DNA of 64,000 nt from Podaxis mareebaensis (lineage: Eukaryota; Basidiomycota; Agaricomycetes; Agaricales; Agaricaceae). Below the pieces are notes generated by a model that was not told where the DNA came from, did no database searches, and saw only the letters and a program-made list of their open reading frames with translations. The position numbers and the translations under genes were made by a program. Positions 48,185-59,086 of the stretch are shown in pieces (the stretch's first letter is position 1; each line of letters starts with the position of its first letter). Location: assembly GCA_018524725.1 (NCBI GenBank), contig JAEUWP010000486.1, positions 1 to 64,000 of the forward strand, in the 5' to 3' direction.

Positions 48185-49963
48185 ATGTCTGCAGGCCTCG
48201 CAAACTTCTACGACATCCCCTACGAACTCCTCGCCCAAATCTTCGTGCACCTCGACAATGCCACCCTCTTTTCCCTCGGAAAAGTAAATCACCATTTTAA
48301 CTACGTCGCTCTGCTCGCCCTTTTCGGGCGGAACCAAGTCGCGGGGGTGCAAGAAGGTCATATCGTTTCTCGCCTCGCACCGCCTGAAATTGTCCCTGCA
48401 CTTAATGCAGCACTGTGGATAACCGACCTCCACTCTATCACGTACCACTTCAATTCGGATTTTGATCGTATGGTACAAGAAACGAGAGGGTTAGAAGCCT
48501 TTATTCGTAGGCTGTCCAACGTGGGGCACGTGGCAGTGTATTTCGCAAATGTGGATAATTGGTTGGAGGAGCTGCAATGTTTGCATGGGATGTTTGGGAG
48601 TTGCATTGTTGAGAAGCAGATGCCGGCGTTGGGTAGGCAGAGGTGGAGGAAGGCGTTTATGGGGTTGGTGGATAGTGTGCTTGCGAAGGCGAATGGGCGT
48701 GTTGACTTGTTGGTTTCTGGTGGGGACCAGTTGCGGGAGTTTTATGTTAATGATGAAGCGACGATGGTGGGGAAGGGAGGTGGGTGGATGGGTTTTGGGA
48801 TGTCGTTCTGGGCGCACTCTTCGACGCTGCTGCTTCCTGCTTTGGGGTGCGTCGGACATGCCTGTCGCCTTGACTCTGTGCTGAAGGACGCTTTGTTTAG
48901 GCTGTCTGAAGTTGGGTCCTTTTCCCATATTGCGTTTCGGGCTGGACAGATCTGGTCTAGCGTTGGAAGATGGATCCGGGGGTGCTTCGATCCCGCGTGT
49001 GCGCCGCATCATGATCTTCCCTCACCTCCATCCGCATTGACTCTTCAAGAACCCGCTCACATGGGCGAAAGCCTGGAATCTGAGCCCATCTCGAGGCCTT
49101 GTCTGTCCAATTTCCAAATCCGCACTTCGATGCTCCTCGAACCACCTTTCTTCCACAAGACCATCCATATCCTTCAGACCCAAGCACCGGCGCTCCGAGA
49201 ACTTTACCTCATCGGCGCCAAAGCCACCACTGACGTTTGGCATGAGCTGTTCTCGAGCATACATCTACCTGCATTAGAGACCTTCTGCTACATGATCGAT
49301 ACCCCCATCATCTATCACCCCACCTTAACTCTCCAAATCGTTCATGACTTTTTGGTTCGCCACCCGACGATCCAATCCCTCGAACTCTATGGCATCATTA
49401 TACCCCCGGAATTCCCGGAACTCCAAGAGAGTATACTCCCAAACTTGACGCGTCTAGACGCGCATCCACAAGTCGTCGCATGGTTCCTGAAGGATGCGAA
49501 GCAATTACCCAAGCTGGATACGGTGCACATAACTTCGGAGTACACGGCCAGCTGGATGGATCGACCCAATACCTATGCACACTTTGACGAAGGCATCCTT
49601 TCCGTTTCCACCCACCCCCGTGCAACCAACCTCCACTTTAAGTTCAATACAGAATTAGAACTTCTGCCATGGCTAATGGCACACATAGACCTCGGGCGCA
49701 CAGGAAGCGCACTAGGGCAGCTGGTGAACGTTAACAAGCTGACAATTTCATGTCAGCAGTCGGTGGACATTCCGCGGGATGCGTTGGTGAATGTCGTGCC
49801 GAGGTGGTTGTGTTTGTTTCCGAGTTTGGAGGAGTTTGTGGTGGCTGATCTTCCGTGCCCAGATGAAGTTCTAGAGTTCAAGGAGTTTCATGTGGCAGTT
49901 GTGAGAGCCTGCCCGGGGTTGAAGAGGTTTATGGTTTGCGATAAAGAGATACTGTTGAATTGA
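48185..49963 (+). CDS. intronless F-box protein, tandem paralogue A
   Basis: A single exon of 592 residues if the start is the ATG at 48185 (MSAGLANFYDIPYELLAQIF). The frame is open to 48008, but the F-box begins just after 48185, so the downstream start is preferred. The F-box (YDIPYELLAQIFVHLDNATLFSLGKVNHHFNYVALLALF, residues about 8-46) should bind Skp1. It is followed by a segment shared with the neighbour at 50263, HIVSRLAPPEIVPALNAALWI. The C-terminal half shows repeated leucine-rich strands (TLHILQTQAPALRELYLI-like, ILPNLTRLDAHPQVVAWFL) that resemble LRRs and may bind a substrate. The middle part is divergent and contains a short hydrophobic run. The substrate is unknown. Confidence 0.82.
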   Translation: MSAGLANFYDIPYELLAQIFVHLDNATLFSLGKVNHHFNYVALLALFGRNQVAGVQEGHIVSRLAPPEIVPALNAALWITDLHSITYHFNSDFDRMVQETRGLEAFIRRLSNVGHVAVYFANVDNWLEELQCLHGMFGSCIVEKQMPALGRQRWRKAFMGLVDSVLAKANGRVDLLVSGGDQLREFYVNDEATMVGKGGGWMGFGMSFWAHSSTLLLPALGCVGHACRLDSVLKDALFRLSEVGSFSHIAFRAGQIWSSVGRWIRGCFDPACAPHHDLPSPPSALTLQEPAHMGESLESEPISRPCLSNFQIRTSMLLEPPFFHKTIHILQTQAPALRELYLIGAKATTDVWHELFSSIHLPALETFCYMIDTPIIYHPTLTLQIVHDFLVRHPTIQSLELYGIIIPPEFPELQESILPNLTRLDAHPQVVAWFLKDAKQLPKLDTVHITSEYTASWMDRPNTYAHFDEGILSVSTHPRATNLHFKFNTELELLPWLMAHIDLGRTGSALGQLVNVNKLTISCQQSVDIPRDALVNVVPRWLCLFPSLEEFVVADLPCPDEVLEFKEFHVAVVRACPGLKRFMVCDKEILLN

Positions 49964-50262
49964 TCGATATAACAGCAGTATCCCTATCTGTATCATCATC
50001 TGTACCATTATTCGTATCATTATATTATTCGTGTAATCCCGGTAGATTCGGATCAGTATGTGCGTCATAGACTTATCACTGCCGTTTTCCATGGTCAACG
50101 CAGGTCAACGGACTCTTCCCTACCTTCATTATGATATAAACGTGTCAGGGTCCCGATGTATCAGAAAGGCTTCTAATATTTGAGCCCGGGGCACACGCTG
50201 ACTCACCTTAACACCGCCTTCTTCATCCACTGCCTTCACCGACATCTCCTAGGGCGACCTCA

Positions 50263-52146
50263 ATGCCCGGAGGAGGCAAGGAATCCTCAACAGACCTCGC
50301 AACATGGTCCGACCTACCTATCGAGATCTTGGACCAAATCCTCTGCCTCTCAGACACCCCTACCCTCCTCTCTCTCAGTAAACTCAACCACACCCTCAAC
50401 CGCCTCGCCCTCGAACACCTCTTCAAACGTGAAAACGTAACCAATCCAAAACAGGGCTACGTCGTCTCTCGTCTTGCTTCTAAAGAAGTCGTCCCGGCAC
50501 TCAACGCTGCGCTTTGGATCAAACATCTCCCACATGTCACTTATTACTTGAACCCTGATGTTAAGAGATTGTTTGATGAAGTTGAAGGGCTCAAGAGGTT
50601 GGTGCAGCGTGTGCCGGCGAATGAGAGGTTGGATTTGTATTTTAGTAGTGTTGATCGGTGGTTTGCGGATGGTGGGCTGAGGCCGGGGGAAGGGGAGGTT
50701 ACGAGGATTTCGGCGGTGCGGTGGAGGAAGATTTTTGTGGGTTTGTTGGAGGTGGTGTTGAGGAGGGGGTGTAGGTCTATGAGGGTTGAAGGTGGGCATA
50801 GGTTGTCGTTGTATTATGTGGATTATCCGCCTATGGATAATGTCGGGGAGAGTACTGTGCCGACTGCGACCGCGACTGAGACTCCTGCTGCGACTCCTGC
50901 TGCTGTTGCTGCGCCTGCACCTGTTTTGGAGGCGTCTGTTTCGTCTGGGACTGTTTCTACTGTTGCGTCGAGCCGACTCTCGGTTGGACGGAAGTTGATT
51001 CGTTGGGTCAGGAAACGATTGGGACTCCAAGTGTCACGATCTCCCCCACCAACGCTGGCCCCCCCAACTCCCGTACTTCAGACTCTTGCGGCGCCCTTAC
51101 CTCAGGCTCCTCAGACACCTATACCTCTGGCTCCACCACTTCCAGAGGCTAATCCACCTCCGACCCCCAAACCGGCCTCATCTATCCCAGATGAAACCGC
51201 TGTTACCTCGTTCCAAACTTCATCCCCATGTCTGGCAGCACTCAACCTCAGGTCATCCATGATGATGCAACCACTCTTCTTCCAGCACACACTCAACCTC
51301 TTACAGAACCATTCCTCCACCCTCCGACACCTCGAAATAGTCAGCATCAAAGTCGCCAAATCCGTCTGGGAAAGCTTCTTCTCAAACCTCACACTCCCAG
51401 TCCTCGAAGAATTTATTTACTTGTATGATACCCTCGTCGTGGAAGAACCATATCTCACGCCCCAACTCCTCCTGGACTTCTTCGTCCGACACCCAACAAT
51501 CCGCACTATCGAGCTCTACGGCATATCTACAACTGACACATTCCCACCTATCGATCCAACACTCCTTCCAAACCTCAACCACCTCGACGCGCATCCACAA
51601 ATCGTTTCTTGGCTTCTCCAACATCCCACATCGTGCCCTAACCTCCGTTTCGTCTCTCTCACATCGGAATACATCGCCTCCAGACTCTCATTTACAAATC
51701 AATTCAATCCCTATGACACTTTCGATACTGGTATCCTCACTCTCAGCACTCTCACCTCTCCCTCTTCGTCACGCACCCAACCCATCCACGTTCAATTCAA
51801 ATTTAGCACCGAACGCGGTTTGTTAACGTGGTTCCTTGCACATATCACTTTAGGTCACACCAACTCGAGTCCGATTCAACAACTGGAGGGTGTGGAGAGG
51901 TTTACGATTTCCGCACATTATCATACGAGGTTTGAGGAGGAACATCGGGATGTGATTCCTGGGTGGTTGAAGCTGTTTCCGAGTTTGAGGAGGTTGGAGA
52001 TGGTAGAGTTGCCGTATCCAGAGGAGGTTAGGAGTGAGGGGTTTGTGAGGGCTGTGAGGGAGGCGGTTCCGGAGTTGGAGACGTGGATTGTGGGGAGGCA
52101 GTGGGTTGTTGGAGGGGAGGAGACGAGGTTTTGGAGGAGTGAATAA
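50263..52146 (+). CDS. intronless F-box protein, tandem paralogue B
   Basis: A single exon of 627 residues starting MPGGGKESSTDLATWSDLP. The F-box occupies about residues 15-55 (WSDLPIEILDQILCLSDTPTLLSLSKLNHTLNRLALEHLF). It shares with paralogue A the segment YVVSRLASKEVVPALNAALWIKHL. The C-terminal strands also match A (LLPNLNHLDAHPQIVSWLL against ILPNLTRLDAHPQVVAWFL), as does the ending WLKLFPSLRRLEMVELPYPEEV. A Pro/Ala/Thr-rich insertion of about 110 residues (about 200-310) sits between the conserved halves and is probably disordered. The two genes lie 299 nt apart in the same direction, a clear tandem duplication that has diverged. Confidence 0.83.
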   Translation: MPGGGKESSTDLATWSDLPIEILDQILCLSDTPTLLSLSKLNHTLNRLALEHLFKRENVTNPKQGYVVSRLASKEVVPALNAALWIKHLPHVTYYLNPDVKRLFDEVEGLKRLVQRVPANERLDLYFSSVDRWFADGGLRPGEGEVTRISAVRWRKIFVGLLEVVLRRGCRSMRVEGGHRLSLYYVDYPPMDNVGESTVPTATATETPAATPAAVAAPAPVLEASVSSGTVSTVASSRLSVGRKLIRWVRKRLGLQVSRSPPPTLAPPTPVLQTLAAPLPQAPQTPIPLAPPLPEANPPPTPKPASSIPDETAVTSFQTSSPCLAALNLRSSMMMQPLFFQHTLNLLQNHSSTLRHLEIVSIKVAKSVWESFFSNLTLPVLEEFIYLYDTLVVEEPYLTPQLLLDFFVRHPTIRTIELYGISTTDTFPPIDPTLLPNLNHLDAHPQIVSWLLQHPTSCPNLRFVSLTSEYIASRLSFTNQFNPYDTFDTGILTLSTLTSPSSSRTQPIHVQFKFSTERGLLTWFLAHITLGHTNSSPIQQLEGVERFTISAHYHTRFEEEHRDVIPGWLKLFPSLRRLEMVELPYPEEVRSEGFVRAVREAVPELETWIVGRQWVVGGEETRFWRSE

Positions 52147-54331
52147 TGAGGGGAGTGATGGTTTTGTTGGTGTGTTTTGATATTTTCTTGGAGATGGGTA
52201 GTACCCGTTTTGTGCTTGCTTTCGTGTGTATTATACCCCAGCAATGAACACCGTTGTGCTAATTCGCTATTTGTGCTATAGAGGCTGCCCTACCTTGTTG
52301 CGTCACGACGTGTATTGTTAGTGATGGTTTAAGTTCGGAGATGGTGCCAAGCCCAGCTTCGCAAGAACTCGGAAGCCAGCTCATAGAGAAGAGAACGACG
52401 TCCCCGAGCTTCGCAGGAAAATCGCTCGATCCGTCCGCGGGTTCTTTCACGAGCTGTGAGGACGTTACTGTGACCGCTCGGGTACTCGTTCTTCTTTCGT
52501 CTACCATACAGCTCATTGGTTCACTTGTCTCCGGACGAAACGCCGTAACACGCCTTCCTGCGCTGACGTTCCGTGGCCTTTGTGCTGAGTCTGCAAGATC
52601 GCGAGCTCATGGAAAGACGCACGTGGTTTTAGCTCGCGGTTGTCAATCAAAAAGTCTGTGCAGCAAGTGGATGTAACGCGATTTCGTACTCCTTCTAGGC
52701 GCAAACTTAAAGCTTAAGGTTTGAGATTTTCTGTCCGTGTAATTCGCAAGAAGGATCTCAATGTGGGTTGATAGTGCTCTGCGGAGATCCGGTCTTTGGA
52801 AAGTTGAACCTGTGCTCGTCCCGTCCCCCGACCTACCAAAGGTATACAGAAACACCTATAGTTCTGCACGGTTTTGTTGATGAAAATGTCTATTTATTAG
52901 GAAACTGGAAACCTACTGGTTGACTGGGCTCAAAAGATGCAGGTAAACTGTTTCTACAGATCGTCCTAAATTACTCTACGAACCTGATACTAACTCGTCT
53001 GGAAAGATGCTGTCCGCATGTGGCTGCCTCAAATCCAATACATAGAGCATCCATCTTCTTTGATGCCATTTTCCGACGCGAGCCCCACTTCAGATATGCC
53101 TTGTTCGTCCACAGCCTCCATGGGTGGGGTATTCAGTTCACATAAAATCTCCGGCGAGTACTGAACGAATTTGTTGAGCGGGCCTCATACACTCAGTCGA
53201 TGAGACGTTGTTTGCTTTGGACTCTTCTTTCAGTCCTAAACCCGAAACCCACAGGCTAAAATCCTCTGAAAGCACGAAAGCTCGCCAGAAGGATAAGCTC
53301 AATAGTCGGGTGCTCAGTTTTCACGCCAGGAAAGAGAGGCCTCGGCGGCCTGTTCCAGGGTATAAGAGATGCGCGTATCGAAGAGGCACATAAATAATAG
53401 AGTGTATTGGTAGGAGATTAAGTTGTATCTACGAGCATGTACCTTTTATATACAGTATGGTGGCCGGTTCTCAGTATCACACGATGATGCTGTGAGCACT
53501 CCATGTTCACGTCCAGGCTGGTGCTCTGAGCGCATCCTCTGCGACTGCGTTCTACCTCAATCAAGGCAAATCCGAAAGGCTATAACTTGACTTACTTTCG
53601 TGGAACATTGCTACTGGCACCTCAGTGATGTCCGCGTCGCCTTTGGACATTTGCCTTTACGAAAAGCCCGTCGTCGCGGTTAATGGTTGGTGCAACAATT
53701 ACCAAAGTATCAACCTGCTATCTAGTTCGTTGTTCGGTTCCGTGGCTCAATCTGCTTGTACATCCCGCTAGCTCAGCGATTATGGACTATGGGATTGGGT
53801 TCACTCCTAGAACTGGCCTGGAGTCATATTAAGAACCTCATATTCGTGTGCAGATTTACAGTCGTGAGTCGTATTACAACAGGCTCAATAAAGCACTATT
53901 GGTGACACCTGTGGGTTTATTTTCGTTGTTCCAGAGCTTGAGGTGGTTGGTGGTTGTGAAGAACGCCGAGCCAGACGGGTGCTGGGTGACGAGGAGTCCC
54001 CAGAGAATATTTGGAGTCCACGAACAGGTTATTGATGTTTTCGGTTTGAAAATTCTCAACCCGATTGACGTCCTTGCAATGTGGCTGGGACTCGAGTGGG
54101 TGAGATCACCGGCTTGTCTACGCCATGCCGACATAATTATGGATCTAGGCCAAGACAATCCGCATAAATAGCAGCTTCGTTAATTCCGTTACTACTGCTT
54201 TGGCACCATGGCAATCGACGACGTCCAATACCATAGAATATTCTGCAATTTCCTCGTTCCCTCTCACTGAGCCCCGTGTGACACTAAGTGGCGACGGCCT
54301 TTCAATAGTCCATCACGAGATCATTTTCCGC
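52147..54331. other. intergenic stretch without supported gene
   Basis: About 2.2 kb. A 107-codon frame at 53848-54171 (+) and its antisense shadow have no family resemblance. No tRNA, tandem array or terminal repeat was noticed. Confidence 0.45.
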
Positions 54332-55476
54332 ATGTCACCAACTTCGCCTTCAACGGCGACGACAGCGACCACGACCTCTTCACAGTGTCCAGCCCGGCAG
54401 TCGGACTGGCCACATACACGATTCTCAGGGATGATATTCATTCTCTTCGTGTTCACTCTCATCGCCGGCCTTCTAGAAGCCCCCATGTCGCCTGTGCGCT
54501 TCTTCTATCGGGATCCCCTTGCTATCATCCTCTACACGCGCTGCGAGGACGACTGCATGCTCGTTTTTCATACCCAATTCATCTTGAGCCTCATCATGAG
54601 CTGTATGACAACTATTTGCCTTACCACCGCCGTCGCCGCGCACCCGGACATCCCAGCACGGAACGAGAGCTCCTACACTAGCCTAAAGAAGTTCCTGTGG
54701 CCCATTATCTTTCCAGAAGGCATGCTGCTTAAAGCGTTCAGGCAGGTGCTAGCCGCGAGGACAATAGCGCAATTGTATAATGAAGAGAGGCGTGAAGAGA
54801 TAGGTGTGTGTCCCTTTCGTGGTATGAGGAATATTATGAAAGCACACGAGGTTAACGTGAGAGGTACCCCCGACAGAAAATCAGAAGCTGATAGATTCAG
54901 AGCGTGGTGTGCGGAAAGGATCTCCACCGAAGGGACATTGTGATCATGCACATGCACATCGTAGGTCGAGTCTTAGCCCTTGTTCGGCTGACGATTCGTT
55001 AATATCTACTCTGAACAGCAACGCCACCCATGGAATGGACACAGACACATGGCTTCTACGTCGTAATGGGTGGACTCATGCTATACAAGGATAACCAGCC
55101 ACTATACACTCTCCAATATTCAACGATGGAACGGTTATACCGTGCAGGTCAGATAGACCTACCTGTCGTCTCAAAACGGGAAATTATGGATCGCAGCAAA
55201 GATGGTATCGTATCCAAGGCCATGGCGCTCTTCCAAGTCATATACTTCTTTCAAGACTACGCGCGGCGGTGGAAGCGAGAACGATCCGTCATCGATCTCG
55301 AAATTGTCACCATGATATACATCATCATCAATGCCTTCACGTTCATGCTGTACTGGCATAAGCCATTCTATATCTTGCATCCGACCCGAGTACAGCTCAA
55401 AGGTGAGCCGGAGGAAAAGGTGTATAGGAAGAGAAATTCCACGAAAAAATCATTAGCCAACTCACAATCATCATAA
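54332..55476 (+). CDS. Agaricomycete multi-span membrane protein
   Basis: Two coding parts, 54332-54908 and 55019-55476, join in phase across a 110-nt intron. The first has one clear helix (MIFILFVFTLIAGLL) and a second (FILSLIMSCMTTICLTTAVAA followed by HPDIPA), then KFLWPIIFPEGMLLKAFRQVLAARTIAQLY. The second begins MEWTQTHGFYVVMGGLML and continues with LPVVSKREIMDRSKDGIVSKAMALFQVIYFFQDYARR and the last helix EIVTMIYIIINAFTFMLYWHKP. This order (CTT-type helix with HPxxP, P-E-x-x-x-x-A-R, THGF, EIxDRSKxD, YxxWWxKP-like) is that of a widespread unassigned family in Agaricomycetes. The start is uncertain; the frame is open to 54200 but only from a TTG. It is convergent with the ribosomal protein gene. 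Confidence 0.7.
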
Positions 55477-55672
55477 CTGTACATTGCATATAACATGTGT
55501 TATCATCCATTCTTGTAATGATCGTCTGCATCTTCGCCGTGGGTACTGACTGAATTCAGCCATAGCATAACGACTTCCTCGGTCATGGTTTTGACGTGCA
55601 TGGTGTATAGACAGCGCATGAGAGCATGTTGCGTGAATAAGACTACAATAACCTCCCCAGACGACGAAGCAT

Positions 55673-56129
55673 CTACTTGCGTGCGCTGGCTGCTTGCTGC
55701 TTGATAACCTTTTTCACGATCTTAGCCTCCTCAACAAGGAAAGCCCGGAGGATGCTTGATACAGAGTCAGATGCGCCATTGAACTGATCAATGAATCAGA
55801 CGCACCGGGACTTGACGCAGTCACCGCATCTTGAACCACCATAAGCCCGTTGCACAGTCTTCTGGCGCTTGGAGATGGTAGCGTATGCACGGGGACGAAG
55901 AGCAGGGATCTATCCAACGGAGATTATGTCACTTTCCACTGCCACATCTCCTAAATAATCCAGAACGTACGCCGGGAAGGGCAATACCACAGTCACCGCA
56001 CTTAGGCGCAGTTGCGCGCTTTTTGAGGTGATGGTAGACGAGCTGGCCACCAGGGGTCTTCACCACGCGCCTGCGGTTTGAGGTGGTGTTGTAGGGGTTG
56101 CGCTTGCGAAGAGTAACACGTTGGGCCAT
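55673..56129 (-). CDS. RPL34: 60S ribosomal protein eL34
   Basis: Three exons (56129-55971, 55909-55806, 55754-55673) with introns of 61 and 51 nt give 114 residues. The start is MAQRVTLRKRNPYNTTSNRRR. The family marks are KTPGGQLVYHHLKKRATAPKC, the zinc-binding CGDCG and CGDC pairs, RPRAYATISKRQKTVQRAYGGSRC, and the C-terminal ILRAFLVEEAKIVKKV. It is a structural component of the large cytoplasmic ribosomal subunit. The length is normal for eL34. An open frame that reads on past the second exon-intron border gives a different, false C-terminus. A further non-coding intron in the leader is likely in such genes but was not determined. Confidence 0.95.
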
Positions 56130-59086
56130 TATTGAAGCTGCGGGAAGAAGCAAAACAAGATCTTATTAGCACGGTTGTCCTCCGTCCCAGATTCATCCCG
56201 CCTGCATAGTCTGCCCCTTGATTCCAGCCTAGTTACCCATCCAAATATTCCGTCGCAAGACCCATAAAGTGCGCCATTTCTGTAGAAATTTCGACTCACA
56301 TTGACCGGTGGTGGAGAGGAGGTCTATATGGGCATTATTAGCGTATATTCAGAGGTTGTATCAGCATAATTCCGTACCTTGTCTTGGGGATGTCGATGCC
56401 GATGTCGAAACACTGATCGACACCAAGACTGTGGCTGAATAACTATGCAGTTAGGCGGCGATCACCGGGATCATATTGACTAACGTCAATGTTACGACCT
56501 TCTAGTCATAACATAGGTAAACAAAGCTTCGTTTGAGAATGACGATTGTAGAAAGGAGACACTAAATTCCAGGTGTTGACTCGCATCATTTTTTGTGGCG
56601 CATAAATTTTAACAGCCTAATGGAAACCGTTCCCTACGTCTTTGTACGCACACCTCAGCTGAGACAGGAAGTCTGCATTCATTAAAAAGTCCAGACTCAG
56701 GCGGATCGTATCACTCCGCAGGAATCTTCCAAGCTCACCAACGCAGGAGCTAGTCCATTTCCAAAATCGGGGCTCGCTCGCTTCTGCACATTAAGGCCTC
56801 GTACCAGGGAAGACAACGTTCATCATCACTATAAGCTAGTATGACCACAATCAGATTACTAGCTGTTGGTGTTAGTTTGTACCAAGAATAGAAAGATTCG
56901 AATGAAAAGGGTGAGAGTCAGGAAAAACATGGCATGTCAATCAAACTCATACAACACGCGCAAGAATGCTTGTCCCGGAAATACATCACCCAGAATAAGA
57001 ACATATAAGCTTATTATTCGCTAGATGACCCTTCAGTGTCGCAAACAATTCGATCGATAGAGCCTACTGTTCGATGTGGCGGCCATGAACAATTAATTGT
57101 TCATATCTTCCCGCCAAGAATTCCCCTGTTATCTCAAGCGCAAAGGGTCGATCCCCAACGGGGTGCCCGAGTGAGGCTGTGTTCAATAGCGCATGAATGG
57201 GCGCAATGGAAGCATTCAAAAAATAGAATAGTAGCAATGGTCAGGTACCATCGCCGCGCTTCTGAAAGATGATGCTCCTTGGTCTCTGGAGCCGAGTTTT
57301 GCATGTAATGGAAAGTGTGGAGGAAAAACCCACATTTCTATCGGTTATCGCCATGTATTCCAATCGATGGGTCGCAGGGACCCATCCCAGACAAACAGGT
57401 ATGGATCAAAGGTCCGGTCCAGACGGGAGAAGCCTTGCATCATCTGGAAACCTGTATGGTCCACGAGGGCCATTCAACATTCTCAGGATTCGGTCAGGCG
57501 GTTTGAAACGAGAGGTTATATTCAGTTGGTTTTAAAGGTCATAGCTCCGAGGAAGTTGATTCAGCGAGTGGAGACGGCGAATGGGTGCAGATTTAAACAC
57601 TGCGGCGTCTCTGTTAGTGCGGACTAGATTTGGGGAAGGTCCATCAATTAGGGGCTACTGAATCGGCCGAGAAGACTTCAGAGACACAGGATGATTTACT
57701 TGGTAACCACAAAGGGGAGCCCGCAAAACCAGCGCTCCCGAAAGATGTATCTATATGGGAGAAAATCATCATTATTTTGATAGCACCTCCCCAGATCTTT
57801 CGTCGGAATAGCCGAATACACTAGCCTATTGGAACGCGCAGGTGTGGGCTGTCGACCTTTTTGATGAGGATGATAAGTGGCACCCGATAGATACATCGAA
57901 AAGCTTCCGAGCTTCAGGAGTACGGCGATTCGTCTTTTCATATGTATCCGATGGAAGCTTCCTAGACAAAAAAATTGGTGAGAATAGTGCGGTGAGAGTA
58001 ATTAACTCGCGGCGAACTTGTCAGCTTTAGCATCGTTGGCCGAACTGGAGGGTAGGTTTCTTCGACCCTTCCCGGACATTACCCCCTCGAGGCTTAGCTC
58101 CCTTGACAAGAGCACAGAAACTTCTTGTGAAGAGACCACGACGACAAGATACTTCCCAGGCGTTCGAATAAGTATGCCCGTCCCCAAGAGGAAAGCAGGC
58201 GACGAGTAGACAGTCGATGTCGGGGTTTCGGTGAATGAGTGACAGCTTCCGAATGACGATGATCGGTCGGGCATTGGGGAATTTGCGGCTCAGAGATAAC
58301 ATGCCGCTACAGCCTGGAAACCAAAAAATAGGCACCCTAGTATCAACAGCCATTGTCTGGTTCGCCTGCCGCTTAGCCAGTTTGAGGCTCAAGTCAGATT
58401 CCAGAGATTGGACGGGCACCACTACACTGTTCCTTCCACATGTTTTCGGAGCGATGGACCGTTAACAGAAGAGACAGCGTTGCTGATGGCCGACTCCCTA
58501 CTGAGTAATTGTTGTCCGGAACAAGCCTTCGCGGCAAGCGGGTTGACAGGTAGTAGCAGGGAAAGTGGATTATCCCCTTTCCATGAGACCTGCGGCCGAC
58601 CGTGTGGCAATCGCCAAGTTATTGGTTCTTCGGTGAGAACGAATATATGCAGATAACGCGCAAGGTTTTCATTTTTAGACCTCGCCGTTGGGATAGGAGC
58701 GGCCAACCGAATGAAGGAGGTGCAGGGCCCACGGATAATCCAAAGGAGAAAATGACAGTCCGTTGGATCGTTTGCGTCCCACACCAGACTGGTATGCGGC
58801 AGGCGTGCACTAGCTAACTGAGTATGGTGCACTGGAGATAGCAACTTGGGACCGTTCTTCCCCAAGAGACTGTATTCCGAGGTGGGGGAATTCAAATTTT
58901 AGGTTTTCATGGGAATTTTGTGTGGGCTCGGGTGTAGCAGGGTGTAGCCTCAAGTTGCGGTAACCGTATTCAGGACGGGATTGAAAAATGATCAAAAAAC
59001 AAGCAACTTTACGAACACGTTACTTAAATACATCCGACAGGTGCCAACAGTCACTAGTCACTAGTCAGGCGGAGCATCAACAAACC
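56130..59086. other. intergenic stretch, possible unrecognised or degraded gene
   Basis: About 3 kb. Several plus-strand frames between 57640 and 58820 lie near one another, but they stop one another and I could not join them by splice sites into a recognisable product. Examples are WEKIIIILIAPPQIFRRNSR, VWAVDLFDEDDKWHPIDTSK and DGPLTEETALLMADSLLSNC. They may be exons of a gene I do not know or a decayed one. The first 200 nt are the promoter of the eL34 gene. Confidence 0.35.

Noticed and set aside
48491..49012. 173-codon minus-strand frame, Arg/Pro-rich
   Set aside because: Antisense to F-box paralogue A.
50350..51030. 226-codon minus-strand frame, Arg/Asn-rich
   Set aside because: Antisense to F-box paralogue B.
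55929..56153. eL34 read as a 74-codon single frame
   Set aside because: It runs past the donor at 55970 into the intron; splicing restores the known C-terminal half.
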